Part shown: piece by piece, positions 45,297 through 54,172 of the stretch | Layout: each line of letters starts with the position of its first letter | Position numbering within the stretch: the first letter of the stretch is position 1 | Source of the DNA: an uncultured Barnesiella sp. | GTDB lineage: Bacteria; Bacteroidota; Bacteroidia; Bacteroidales; Barnesiellaceae | Reading direction: 5' to 3' | DNA length: 64,000 nt | NCBI GenBank assembly: GCA_944320995.1 | Contig: CALUJQ010000011.1 | Location: forward strand, 1 to 64,000 | Program-made: the position numbers and the translations under genes | The notes under the pieces: generated by a model | Seen by the model: only the letters and a program-made list of their open reading frames with translations | Databases searched by the model: none | What the model was told of the DNA's origin: nothing

Positions 45297-47050
45297 GGTT
45301 CGATATATTTCTTTTCCTTAATCTTTTCTTTCAACAAATCGGCCGACTCGCTACCCATGTCGAGCGCTTTCTGCCAATACTCCACCGCCTCATCGACCTC
45401 ACCCAACATGAACAGAATATCACCATAGTGTTCAAAAAGTTCGGTGCTCGGCTCCTCGGCCTTATCCAATGCATTCTTCATATAAAGACGAGCCAAAGTG
45501 TAATTCCCTTGCTTGAAAAATATCCAAGCATAAGTATCGAGGTAGGTCGCATTGTCAGGTTCGGCTTTCACCGTTTGTGCGCTCATGCGCTCGGCCTTAC
45601 CCAAGTCGCGCCCCTCCAAGGCAAGAAAATAACTGTAATTATTCAATACGGCAATATTCGACGCATTATACGACAAGGCTTTATCATACATTTCATAAGC
45701 CTTTTCACGGTTTCCCGACGCATGATATACATCGCCCATCTGCCCGTAAAAGAACGATTTTGTCCGGGTATCACCCTCATCGACATACGACAATCCCGTC
45801 TCCAACATTTCGAGAGCCTCGTCATAGCTCTTGGTCTGCATACTCGCCACGGCCACATACATGTAAATATCGTTTTGGTCGGGCACATATTGGATTGCCT
45901 TTTTACCCACCCGTATCACATCGGGATATTTCTCCTGATAGAGATACAAGCCTATCAACTGCAACCAGTTTTCGGGATTGGAAGGTGCTAAATCGGTCGC
46001 TATCGCATATTGTTCTTCGGCTTGAGCAAACTCTTTCCGACTCGACAGATACATACCGAACAAACGATGTACAGGCTCTTCCTGCGGATATTGTTCCAGC
46101 ATCTCGGCAAATAACGAGTCGACCCGGTTCAATTCCTGTTTTTTTTTCATCAGATCCACGATATAGGTACTGAAAATGCTCAACTTTGTATCTACATCAA
46201 TATGACGATTCATCAAGGCATTTCGTATCTCGTTGTTATAGGCGATAGAGTCGCCTTTTTTCTCGTAATAACCGGCTCTCGACAGATAAACATATCCATT
46301 CTCAGGCTCCAATTCCAAAGCTCGATCGTACATGGATAGAGCCGACGAGTCGCGTCCCGCTTCGAGGTAAATATCTCCCAACAGTTTCATATAATCGGTA
46401 TTGTGGGGATAGGTACGTTGCAACTTCTCGGCCTCAGAAACCATCGATTCCATATCGTGCATGTGTTCATAAAGTCTCAACTTTTCGATCGTGATTGGCT
46501 CCATCATACCCATCGCCATCTCCATGCTGTCATAACAGGCCACAGCCGACTTCAAGTCACCCTTGGCGGTATAAGCCTCGGCCAATGCCGAATTTATTTC
46601 GCTCTTATCGGGATTTTGCTTCAACAGTCGGGACCATATTCTTATCGCCTCGTCGTGTTGCCCGCTCTGCTGCGAGAAGTTGGCATACACCACATTATAC
46701 CAGTAATTATCGGGGTAGGTCTCGGCGGCGTAGTGCAAATCTTTTCGCGCCTGTTCGTACAATCCCATTCGCAAATAATACGGAGCCAAAAAGAAACGGG
46801 CGGCAGCACTGGTCGTATCAATATCGGCCGCTCGTCGCATCAGGTCGAAAGCGGCATCGTTCTCGCCAATGGCTTTCATACGCTCGGCTTCCAAGTAAAA
46901 ATATTCAAACTTTTGGTACTCGTCCGCAGAGAGAATCTCCGAATCCCTCGCTGTTCCCTTATGCAAGGCGCACCCCGACAAGAAAAGGACTGCCAGCAGG
47001 GAAAACAGCCCCATAACCTTATATTTTCGCATTTTTATCCCCATCATCAT
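45293..47050 (-). CDS. Tetratricopeptide-repeat lipoprotein
   Basis: The 585-residue protein has a lipobox FLSGC and about a dozen TPR units, for example AAARFFLAPYYLRMGLYEQA, YMKLLGDIYLEAGRDSSALS, IYMYVAVASMQTKSYDEALE and YLDTYAWIFFKQGNYTLARL. It is probably an outer-membrane-anchored periplasmic scaffold. It lies between dut and the DUF4292/EnvC genes, an order I believe is common in Bacteroidetes, so a cell-envelope assembly role is plausible. Starts at 47050 (MMMG) and 47032 (MRKYK) are both possible; the shorter one gives a tidier signal peptide. Confidence 0.87.
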   Translation of the reverse strand: MMMGIKMRKYKVMGLFSLLAVLFLSGCALHKGTARDSEILSADEYQKFEYFYLEAERMKAIGENDAAFDLMRRAADIDTTSAAARFFLAPYYLRMGLYEQARKDLHYAAETYPDNYWYNVVYANFSQQSGQHDEAIRIWSRLLKQNPDKSEINSALAEAYTAKGDLKSAVACYDSMEMAMGMMEPITIEKLRLYEHMHDMESMVSEAEKLQRTYPHNTDYMKLLGDIYLEAGRDSSALSMYDRALELEPENGYVYLSRAGYYEKKGDSIAYNNEIRNALMNRHIDVDTKLSIFSTYIVDLMKKKQELNRVDSLFAEMLEQYPQEEPVHRLFGMYLSSRKEFAQAEEQYAIATDLAPSNPENWLQLIGLYLYQEKYPDVIRVGKKAIQYVPDQNDIYMYVAVASMQTKSYDEALEMLETGLSYVDEGDTRTKSFFYGQMGDVYHASGNREKAYEMYDKALSYNASNIAVLNNYSYFLALEGRDLGKAERMSAQTVKAEPDNATYLDTYAWIFFKQGNYTLARLYMKNALDKAEEPSTELFEHYGDILFMLGEVDEAVEYWQKALDMGSESADLLKEKIKEKKYIEP

Positions 47051-47066
47051 CTTTTTGCGGGAAGTT

Positions 47067-47507
47067 CTATTTTACACCCGTATGGCCAAATCCGCCAGCA
47101 CCACGTTCAGTTTCGTCCAGCGTCTCCACCTCGTCCCATTCTACCCGGCAATACTCCTTCACCACCATTTGGCAAATGCGTTCACCGTCTTCTATCGTAA
47201 AAGGTTTATCCGATACATTCAACACGATGATACCCACCTCGCCTCGGTAATCGGCATCGATAGTTCCCGGGGTATTGGGAATCGTGATACCATGTTTCAA
47301 GGCCAACCCGCTGCGAGGTCGTATCTGTGCCTCATAACCTTCGGGCAAAGCGATATAGAGTCCCGTGGGTATCAACTTGCGTTCCAATGGCGCCAACACT
47401 ACCGGCTCCGATAAATTGGCCCGAATATCCATACCCGCCGAAAACAACGTGCTATAAGAGGGCAGTGCGTGATGCGACTTATTAACTACCTTGACAGAAA
47501 CTTTCAT
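47067..47507 (-). CDS. dut: dUTP diphosphatase
   Basis: This trimeric enzyme hydrolyses dUTP to dUMP and pyrophosphate, keeping uracil out of DNA and feeding thymidylate synthesis. All five family motifs are visible in the 146-residue protein: [42 protein letters not shown] and [11 protein letters not shown]. The length is standard. It is the first gene of the six-gene minus-strand operon ending in wzx; the TPR gene starts 16 nt downstream. I see no exact promoter box upstream. Confidence 0.97.
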   Translation of the reverse strand: MKVSVKVVNKSHHALPSYSTLFSAGMDIRANLSEPVVLAPLERKLIPTGLYIALPEGYEAQIRPRSGLALKHGITIPNTPGTIDADYRGEVGIIVLNVSDKPFTIEDGERICQMVVKEYCRVEWDEVETLDETERGAGGFGHTGVK

Positions 47508-47659
47508 CTAAATGAATCTTTTAATACAGAACTCTTTTAATTTGCGAAAATAACGAAATCCTATCAAACAGCAGCCGATTTTTTTATATTTTAATGCAAT
47601 GAACCGCCAAAAGCAGATAGGTTTTTATCCTATTGCAATATTTTATCCCTCTTTTTTAC

Positions 47660-47667
47660 TACTTTTG
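47660..47667 (+). promoter_or_regulatory. -7 element of the dgt operon
   Basis: TACTTTTG, 25 nt before the ATG at 47693. A TTG lies 24 nt upstream (47633-47635), slightly too far. Confidence 0.5.
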
Positions 47668-47692
47668 CAAAAATTGATGATACAAATCGTTT

Positions 47693-49057
47693 ATGAACGC
47701 GCACCCCAAAGAATCTCCCTCAAAAATGCAGTGGGACAAACTTATTACCTCCAAACGGTTCGGCATGGAGAAATACCACGACGACCGGCGGCACACCCGC
47801 ACCGACTTCCAACGTGACTACGACCGATTGGTTTTCTCCGCCCCGTTCCGCCGATTACAGAACAAGACGCAGGTATTCCCGCTACCGGGTAGCATATTTG
47901 TACACAACCGATTGACACACAGCCTCGAAGTTTCTTGTGTAGGCCGTTCATTGGGCAACAACGTATCGACCACGCTTTGCGAGAAATACAAAAACGAGCC
48001 GTGGAGTCACAAGCTCTACCATTTAGGGGCTATCACCTCGGCTGCCTGTTTGGCGCACGATTTGGGGAATCCGCCTTTCGGCCATTCGGGCGAAAGAGCC
48101 ATTGCCACCTATTTCTCCGAAGGAAACGGGCAAATATTGAAAAAAGAGTTGAGAAACGAGCATCATTGGCAAGACTTCACCCACTTCGAAGGCAACGCAA
48201 ATGCCTTTCGCCTGCTCACCCACCAGTTCAACGGGCGCCGCCCCGGAGGCTTTGCCCTCACCTACTCCACTCTCGCCTCGATTGTCAAGTACCCCTACTC
48301 CTCGATTCAATCGACCCAAAAAGGGAAATTGGGATTCTTTACCTCCGAGAAAAAAGACTTCCTGCGCATTGCCGACGATTTGGGCCTGCTGCCCGACGGC
48401 GACAGCGGCGAACGTTACCACCGCCACCCGCTGGTCTATCTGGTCGAGGCCGCCGATGACATCTGCTATCAAATCATGGACATCGAAGATGCCCACAAAC
48501 TAAAAATACTTACTACCGAGATCGTTAAGGGGCTATTTCTCGACTTCTTCGAAGAAAAGCGCCGACAACACATCAACGACGTGTTGAAAATGGTTACCGA
48601 CCTCAATGAACAGATTGTCTATCTGCGCTCTTGTGTCATCGGGACTCTCATCGACGAATGTTCCGAACTTTTTTGTCGGGAGGAACAATCCTTCTTGGAG
48701 GGTAAATTTACCGGAGCGTTGGTCGACCATATCTCTGAACGGCCTCGACAAGCATACCAGAATTGTGCCGCCACGGCTTTCGAAAAAATATATAAATCGT
48801 CCGACGTATTAGACATTGAATTGGCCGGTAATCGCATCATCTCGGTACTCCTCGACAAATTTCTCGATGCCGTACGGTTTCCCGACAAAGCCTACTCCAA
48901 ACTATTGCTCAACAAGGTCCCTCAGCAATACGAAGTCCGGGCAAACTCACTCTACGGGAAAGTACAGGCCGTTATCGATTACATCTCGGGTATGACCGAC
49001 GTCTACGCCCTCGACCTCTATCGCAAAATCAATGGTATGAGTTTACCGTCGCTCTAA
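47693..49057 (+). CDS. dgt: Deoxyguanosinetriphosphate triphosphohydrolase (dGTPase)
   Basis: The 454-residue HD-superfamily enzyme removes triphosphate from dGTP. Metal ligands are visible in order: NRLTHSLEVS (His), ACLAHDLGNPPFGHSGE (the His-Asp pair) and EAADDICYQIMDIEDA (Asp). DRLVFSAPFRRLQNKTQVF is the family start. It is divergent from dut, so two dNTP-pool enzymes share a 185-nt intergenic region. The TPM-domain gene follows after 9 nt and GH20 after it, probably one operon. Confidence 0.95.
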   Translation: MNAHPKESPSKMQWDKLITSKRFGMEKYHDDRRHTRTDFQRDYDRLVFSAPFRRLQNKTQVFPLPGSIFVHNRLTHSLEVSCVGRSLGNNVSTTLCEKYKNEPWSHKLYHLGAITSAACLAHDLGNPPFGHSGERAIATYFSEGNGQILKKELRNEHHWQDFTHFEGNANAFRLLTHQFNGRRPGGFALTYSTLASIVKYPYSSIQSTQKGKLGFFTSEKKDFLRIADDLGLLPDGDSGERYHRHPLVYLVEAADDICYQIMDIEDAHKLKILTTEIVKGLFLDFFEEKRRQHINDVLKMVTDLNEQIVYLRSCVIGTLIDECSELFCREEQSFLEGKFTGALVDHISERPRQAYQNCAATAFEKIYKSSDVLDIELAGNRIISVLLDKFLDAVRFPDKAYSKLLLNKVPQQYEVRANSLYGKVQAVIDYISGMTDVYALDLYRKINGMSLPSL

Positions 49058-49066
49058 AAAACGCAT

Positions 49067-50290
49067 ATGAAAAGATTCGACATACTACTTTTGTTTCTAC
49101 TCTTTTGCACACTCGTGCAAGCCAACGAATATACCGTCGAACAGGTCCCCAACGTACACCTCAATGACGGTCGACGTTTCGTCAGCAACCCCGACGGAGT
49201 CTTGTCAACCGAAACCGTAAACAAACTCGACCAAATGCTCTTCGCCCTGCAAGAGGCCAACACGTCGGAAGTCGCCGTCGTTGCCCTACAATCCATCGGC
49301 GATACCGATATAGACCTCTTCGCCACCGAGCTTTTCTCCCGTTGGGGCATAGGCAAGCAAAACGACAACGGCCTGCTCGTACTGCTGGTGCTTGACCAGC
49401 GAAAAATCACATTCCGCACCGGCTACGGTCTGGAAGGGGTACTCCCCGACGCCATCTGCAAGCGGATACAATCGCAATACATCATACCGCTATTCCGCGA
49501 AGGCAATTACGACCAAGGACTCCTCAACGGCATCTCGGCCATTAGCCAGATACTCACCACCCCCGATGCCATAGACGAAATTACCGCCTCGCCAGCCCCG
49601 AAGCAGGCAACCGACTGGGGAAAGATATTCAATATCTACATGACCATTTCACTCGTCGTTTCGCATATCCTGTTATTTTACATGATCGGGGTAATGATAC
49701 GTCATGCCAAAGAAGAACCCTACGAACGCTACAAACGGCTATCGGGACTACGCACCCTCTTTTTGACTTGTTGTTTCCTTTTTCCATTCTTTGTAATACT
49801 TCTCTACTTCGGAATCAAAAGAAGACTCCGAAAGCTACGCAATAAATCTCGCAGATGCGAATCGTGCGGCAGCACCATGCGAAAACTTAACGAAGAAGAA
49901 GACAACCTCTACCTCACTCCACAAGAGAACACCGAAGAACAACTCCACTCGGTCGACTACGACGTATGGCTATGCGATCAGTGCGGGAACACACTGGTGT
50001 ATCCCTATGAAAACCAGTTTACCCAATATCAAAAGTGTCCTCATTGCCACAGCCGTGCATACAGTTTCGAGGGAGACCACATTCTCCGCAAAGCCACGAC
50101 CGTAAACACCGGGTTGGGCGAAAAACGCTACCACTGCGCCCACTGCCGCAAAATCGACAGCAAGACTTACATTATCCCCATTATTGCCGCTGCTCCGATA
50201 ATCGGAGGCTCGGGCCGGGGAGGTGGGTTCGGCGGAGGTGGATTTGGCGGAGGAGCAACCGGTGGCGGAGGAGCCTCGTCGGGATGGTAA
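49067..50290 (+). CDS. TPM-domain membrane protein with zinc-ribbon-like Cys pairs and Gly-rich tail
   Basis: The 407-residue protein has a signal peptide (about 1-19), a TPM (YgcG/TLP18.3-like) domain (about 35-170, with GVLSTETVNKLDQML and WGIGKQNDNGLLVLLV) and two membrane segments (about 185-212 and 225-247). After them come four Cys-x2-Cys pairs (CESC, CDQC, CPHC, CAHC) that could form two zinc ribbons, then a glycine-rich tail ending ASSGW as in YgcG-like proteins. TPM proteins are linked to membrane or photosystem quality control in other organisms; the bacterial role is unclear. It lies 9 nt after dgt and 32 nt before the GH20 gene. Confidence 0.82.
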   Translation: MKRFDILLLFLLFCTLVQANEYTVEQVPNVHLNDGRRFVSNPDGVLSTETVNKLDQMLFALQEANTSEVAVVALQSIGDTDIDLFATELFSRWGIGKQNDNGLLVLLVLDQRKITFRTGYGLEGVLPDAICKRIQSQYIIPLFREGNYDQGLLNGISAISQILTTPDAIDEITASPAPKQATDWGKIFNIYMTISLVVSHILLFYMIGVMIRHAKEEPYERYKRLSGLRTLFLTCCFLFPFFVILLYFGIKRRLRKLRNKSRRCESCGSTMRKLNEEEDNLYLTPQENTEEQLHSVDYDVWLCDQCGNTLVYPYENQFTQYQKCPHCHSRAYSFEGDHILRKATTVNTGLGEKRYHCAHCRKIDSKTYIIPIIAAAPIIGGSGRGGGFGGGGFGGGATGGGGASSGW

Positions 50291-50322
50291 ACCACAAAAC
50301 TCTTTAACGATTTATACACACC

Positions 50323-52821
50323 ATGAAAACAAAAAGACTGCATTACTTTTTCCTCGCATCGGCAGCCGCCTTATTATGCGCCTGTTCGACACAGGAAAGC
50401 CCTGTCTCTTTACAATGGGAAATGGGGGAAAACGGTATCGAACCCGGATTCTATGGGAGTTCGTTTACACTGACCAACACCTCGAATAATCCCCTCGAAT
50501 CGGGCTGGGAAATATATTTCACCCAACTCTCGCCTCATCAGGTAAAGATAAACGGGGAGTCGCCCGTAATCCTCGAAATGGTAAACCCCGGATTCTACAA
50601 AATAGCACCCTCGGATTCTTGGAAAACCCTTGCCCCGGGCGATTCAATAACCATACATTATTTGAATCAGGGCATCTTTACACAGACCCAGTTCATTCCC
50701 CGCACACCGTTCTTTGTCACAGGCAACGACCAACCTATCACTGTCCCGTTGACAATCGCCCCTTTCTCTCGCGAAGAACAATGGGTCGCTCCCAACAAGG
50801 TAATGCCGCCCTATCCCGACGGGGAAAAAGTCTATGCCGACAACCAATCGCTCCAAACCGACTACTCCCTACAACCCTATGACATGCTCCCCTCGCTCAA
50901 AGAAATCGCCCCGAGAGAAGGGACAAGCATCGTATTCAAAGAAATCTCGCTAAGTGTCGAGGAGGGTTTCGCCAACGAGGCCCAACTCTTGATCCGGCAA
51001 TTAACCGCAATGGGATACAATGTCACCGACAAAGGGCAAACCGTCATTGCCTTGTGTCATTTCCCTCGGAACATGCAAGCTCGCAACAACGAGCATTACC
51101 GGCTGGACGTTAAGAACAACTACATAACCATCAGCGGAGAGACTCCGCACGCCATCTTCAACGGCACACAAACATTGCTCTCGTTGCTGAAAAGACAAAA
51201 CATTCCTGCCCGCCTCGACAACGTAGCCATAAACGACTATCCCGACCTGCTATACCGGGGCATGATGCTCGATATTTCGAGAAACTTCACGAAAAAAGCC
51301 GATTTGCTGAAACTGCTCGATCTCCTCGCCGCTTATAAGATAAACGTATTCCATTTCCATTTCAGCGACGACGAAGCATGGAGGCTCGAAATTCCCGGGC
51401 TGGAAGAACTTACCGACATAGGTTCCCGAAGAGGGTTTACCCGAGACGAAAGCCAATGGCTCTATCCCATATTTTACGGAGGGTGGAATCCGGCCGACAC
51501 GACTACAACAGCCAACGGATACTACACCCGAGAAGATTTCATCGATATTCTCCAATATGCGGCCCAACGGCACATTACCGTCATTCCCGAAATCGAATCG
51601 CCGGGACATGCCCGCGCGGCCATCATCGCTATGAAAGCCCGATATGACCGGCTAAAAGATACCGATATTGAAGCGGCTCGGGAATATCTTCTCTCCGAAG
51701 AGGCCGATACCTCGAAATATGTGTCGGCACAAGCCTATACCGACAATGTCATGAACGTAGCCATGCCATCGGTCTATCGCTTCATGGATAAAGTGAGCAG
51801 CGAAATCATTGCCATGTACAAAGAGGCCGGCGTTCCCCTCGAAACCATTCACATCGGTGGCGACGAAGTCCCTCACGGGTCGTGGACCGGCTCTCCCCTC
51901 TGCCATCGGTTTATGAAAGAACATCAGATGAAAGAACCCCACGAACTTGCCGAATATTTCTTGGAAAACGTCACACAAATGCTATCGGAGAAAGGGATTG
52001 CCACTTCGGGCTGGCAAGAGGTGGCCCTGAACCACTCTCCCGAACTGAACCAGCGCATCGCACCCCGATTTGCCGGTGTATATTGCTGGAATACCATCGA
52101 GAAAAGCGACATCATACCCTATTCCGTAGCCAACGAAGGTTATAACGTGATACTTTGCAACGTAAACAACTTCTACCTCGACTTGGCATACAACCCGCAC
52201 AAAGATGAACCGGGGCTCACTTGGGGCGGCTATGTCAACGAAATTGCATCGTTCAACATGCTTCCCTACAACGTCTACGCTTCGGCCCGCGAAAACAGGG
52301 CAGGGGAAAAGAATAACCTCAAAACGGCCGGGAAAGGGAAAATACAACTTACCGGGGATTCCCGTTCCCGCATCAAAGGAGTACAGGCGCAACTATTCTC
52401 CGAGACCATCGGCAGTTTCGATATGGTGCAATATTATACCTTCCCGAAGATTTTCGGATTGGTGGAACGAGGCTGGAACAGCTACCCCGACTGGGCTCCT
52501 GCCCCCAACGACGACAAACAGGCTCTATACGAGAAAGCCCGGGCTGCCTATAACGCCAAAATCGCACAAATAGAATTGCCCCGGCTGGCTCTCGACCATG
52601 TGAATTTCAGAATCGCCCAACCCGGAATCAAAATCGTTGACGGTAAGTTGTATGCCAACTCGCCTATCCCACAGGCCGAAATACGATATACTACCGACGG
52701 GACCGACCCCACACCCAATTCAACCCTTTGGGAATCGCCCGTAGCATGCAATGCCGAGGTGGTCAAGGCCAAACTCTTCTACCTCGGGAAAGAGAGTCTC
52801 GTCACCTCTTTCCATAACTGA
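50323..52821 (+). CDS. Beta-N-acetylhexosaminidase, GH20 family lipoprotein
   Basis: This 832-residue exo-enzyme removes terminal GlcNAc or GalNAc from glycans. The lipobox LLCAC makes it a lipoprotein, probably on the outer membrane. The N-terminal part resembles a chitobiase carbohydrate-binding region (about 25-170), followed by a GH20b domain and the catalytic barrel from LYRGMMLDISRNF. The catalytic pair Asp514-Glu515 is in HIGGDEVPHGSW. FHFHFSDDEAWRLEIPGL and PEIESPGHARAA are barrel signatures. A C-terminal chitobiase-like domain (IRYTTDGTDPTPNS) ends the protein. It fits host mucin or chitooligosaccharide use alongside the fucose operon. Confidence 0.93.
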   Translation: MKTKRLHYFFLASAAALLCACSTQESPVSLQWEMGENGIEPGFYGSSFTLTNTSNNPLESGWEIYFTQLSPHQVKINGESPVILEMVNPGFYKIAPSDSWKTLAPGDSITIHYLNQGIFTQTQFIPRTPFFVTGNDQPITVPLTIAPFSREEQWVAPNKVMPPYPDGEKVYADNQSLQTDYSLQPYDMLPSLKEIAPREGTSIVFKEISLSVEEGFANEAQLLIRQLTAMGYNVTDKGQTVIALCHFPRNMQARNNEHYRLDVKNNYITISGETPHAIFNGTQTLLSLLKRQNIPARLDNVAINDYPDLLYRGMMLDISRNFTKKADLLKLLDLLAAYKINVFHFHFSDDEAWRLEIPGLEELTDIGSRRGFTRDESQWLYPIFYGGWNPADTTTTANGYYTREDFIDILQYAAQRHITVIPEIESPGHARAAIIAMKARYDRLKDTDIEAAREYLLSEEADTSKYVSAQAYTDNVMNVAMPSVYRFMDKVSSEIIAMYKEAGVPLETIHIGGDEVPHGSWTGSPLCHRFMKEHQMKEPHELAEYFLENVTQMLSEKGIATSGWQEVALNHSPELNQRIAPRFAGVYCWNTIEKSDIIPYSVANEGYNVILCNVNNFYLDLAYNPHKDEPGLTWGGYVNEIASFNMLPYNVYASARENRAGEKNNLKTAGKGKIQLTGDSRSRIKGVQAQLFSETIGSFDMVQYYTFPKIFGLVERGWNSYPDWAPAPNDDKQALYEKARAAYNAKIAQIELPRLALDHVNFRIAQPGIKIVDGKLYANSPIPQAEIRYTTDGTDPTPNSTLWESPVACNAEVVKAKLFYLGKESLVTSFHN

Positions 52822-52844
52822 CCTTACCCCGAAATATCCTAAAT

Positions 52845-52877
52845 ACGAGAGCCGCATGGATACCATGCGGCTCTCGT
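52845..52877. terminator. Bidirectional hairpin between GH20 and asd
   Basis: Perfect 15-bp arms at 52845-52859 and 52863-52877 with a 3-nt loop. It lies 24 nt after the GH20 stop and 53 nt before the asd stop (convergent genes). There is no long T-run on either side. Confidence 0.65.
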
Positions 52878-52929
52878 CCTGTCATATCGCTTCTATGCGG
52901 TTTCAAAAATTCATATCCCGAGCGGTTCG

Positions 52930-53934
52930 CTATTTGGCATGTGCCAGCAAATACTCGGCAATTTGTACGGCATTCAACGCCGCGCCTTTCTTAATCTGGT
53001 CACTCACTGTCCAGAAGGTCAATCCGTTGGGGTTAGAAATATCGGTTCGGATACGTCCCACATACACCGGGTCGTGACCGGCTTTTTCCAACGGCATGGG
53101 ATAAACCCGATTCGACGGGTCATCTTCCAATACGACTCCCTTCGCATGGGCAAATGCCTCACGAGCCTCGGCCACCGAAACAGGACGCTCGGTCTCTACC
53201 CAGATAGCCTCGGAGTGGGCCCGCATGACCGGCACACGCACACATGTGGCACTCACGGCAATATCGGAATGCATGATCTTGCGTGTCTCGTTATACATTT
53301 TCATCTCCTCCTTGGTGTACAAGTTATCGGTAAAGACATCGACTTGAGGAATCAAATTATAAGCCAACTGGAAAAAGAATTTCTCGACCGTGGGTTTTTC
53401 GCCCGCAATGAGTTGCTCATACTGTTTCTTCAACTCGTCCATTGCCGAAGCTCCCGCTCCGCTGGCAGCTTGATAGGTAGCTACATGTACCCGCTTGATA
53501 TGTGAAATCGACTCGATCGCTTGAAGAGCGACCACCATTTGTATGGTCGTACAGTTGGGATTGGCAATAATCCCGCGGGGACGCACAAAAGCATCGTCGC
53601 CATTCACTTCGGGAACGACCAAAGGCACATCTTCGTCCATACGGAAAGCGCTCGAATTGTCGATCATGATAGCTCCATAACGGGTTATCGTCTCGGCAAA
53701 CTCTTTCGAAGTCCCGGCGCCGGCCGATGTAAAGGCTATATCCACGCCCTTAAAATCGTCATTGTGTTTCAGCTCCTTGACAACAATCTGTTTACCTCGG
53801 AAGGTATATTCACGACCAGCACTGCGAGAAGACCCGAACAACAACAACTCGTCGATCGGGAAATTCCGCTCTTCCAAAACTCTCAGGAACTCTTGTCCGA
53901 CGGCACCACTGGCGCCCACAATAGCGACTTTCAT
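52930..53934 (-). CDS. asd: Aspartate-semialdehyde dehydrogenase
   Basis: This enzyme reduces aspartyl-4-phosphate to the semialdehyde, the branch point to lysine/diaminopimelate, threonine and methionine. The 334-residue protein has the NADP loop [18 protein letters not shown], the catalytic Cys in [31 protein letters not shown], and the His in [12 protein letters not shown]. Length and order are standard. It is monocistronic, with its own promoter at 53996-54030. Confidence 0.97.
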   Translation of the reverse strand: MKVAIVGASGAVGQEFLRVLEERNFPIDELLLFGSSRSAGREYTFRGKQIVVKELKHNDDFKGVDIAFTSAGAGTSKEFAETITRYGAIMIDNSSAFRMDEDVPLVVPEVNGDDAFVRPRGIIANPNCTTIQMVVALQAIESISHIKRVHVATYQAASGAGASAMDELKKQYEQLIAGEKPTVEKFFFQLAYNLIPQVDVFTDNLYTKEEMKMYNETRKIMHSDIAVSATCVRVPVMRAHSEAIWVETERPVSVAEAREAFAHAKGVVLEDDPSNRVYPMPLEKAGHDPVYVGRIRTDISNPNGLTFWTVSDQIKKGAALNAVQIAEYLLAHAK

Positions 53935-53995
53935 CTTCTTTTCTTTATAATTTTACTTAGGAATCCAATTTGTTCCGAAATTCTAAAAATTTGTG

Positions 53996-54030
53996 CAAAT
54001 ATACAACAATTCAGATGATTTTATAACAAA
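53996..54030 (-). promoter_or_regulatory. Promoter of asd
   Basis: On the minus strand TTTG (54027-54030), 23 nt, then TATATTTG (53996-54003). The spacing is slightly long. The leader before the ATG at 53934 is about 55 nt. Confidence 0.55.
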
Positions 54031-54102
54031 ACGAATAAATTATATTACACTTCCTATATTTTCGCCATTGGCTACACTTTTAAAACAGAAGGAGGCGAAT
54101 CC

Positions 54103-54133
54103 TTGCAAGAGATAACTTTTATTACTATTTTTG
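54103..54133 (+). promoter_or_regulatory. Promoter of the antiporter gene
   Basis: TTG (54103-54105), exactly 20 nt, then TATTTTTG (54126-54133). The ATG is at 54173. Confidence 0.7.
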
Positions 54134-54172
54134 TTGCAAATTTATTGTTTTCGCATCTAAAATCACAGGGTT

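Noticed and set aside
47599..47817. 72-codon frame upstream of and overlapping dgt
   Set aside because: It spans the dgt promoter and enters dgt in the wrong frame.
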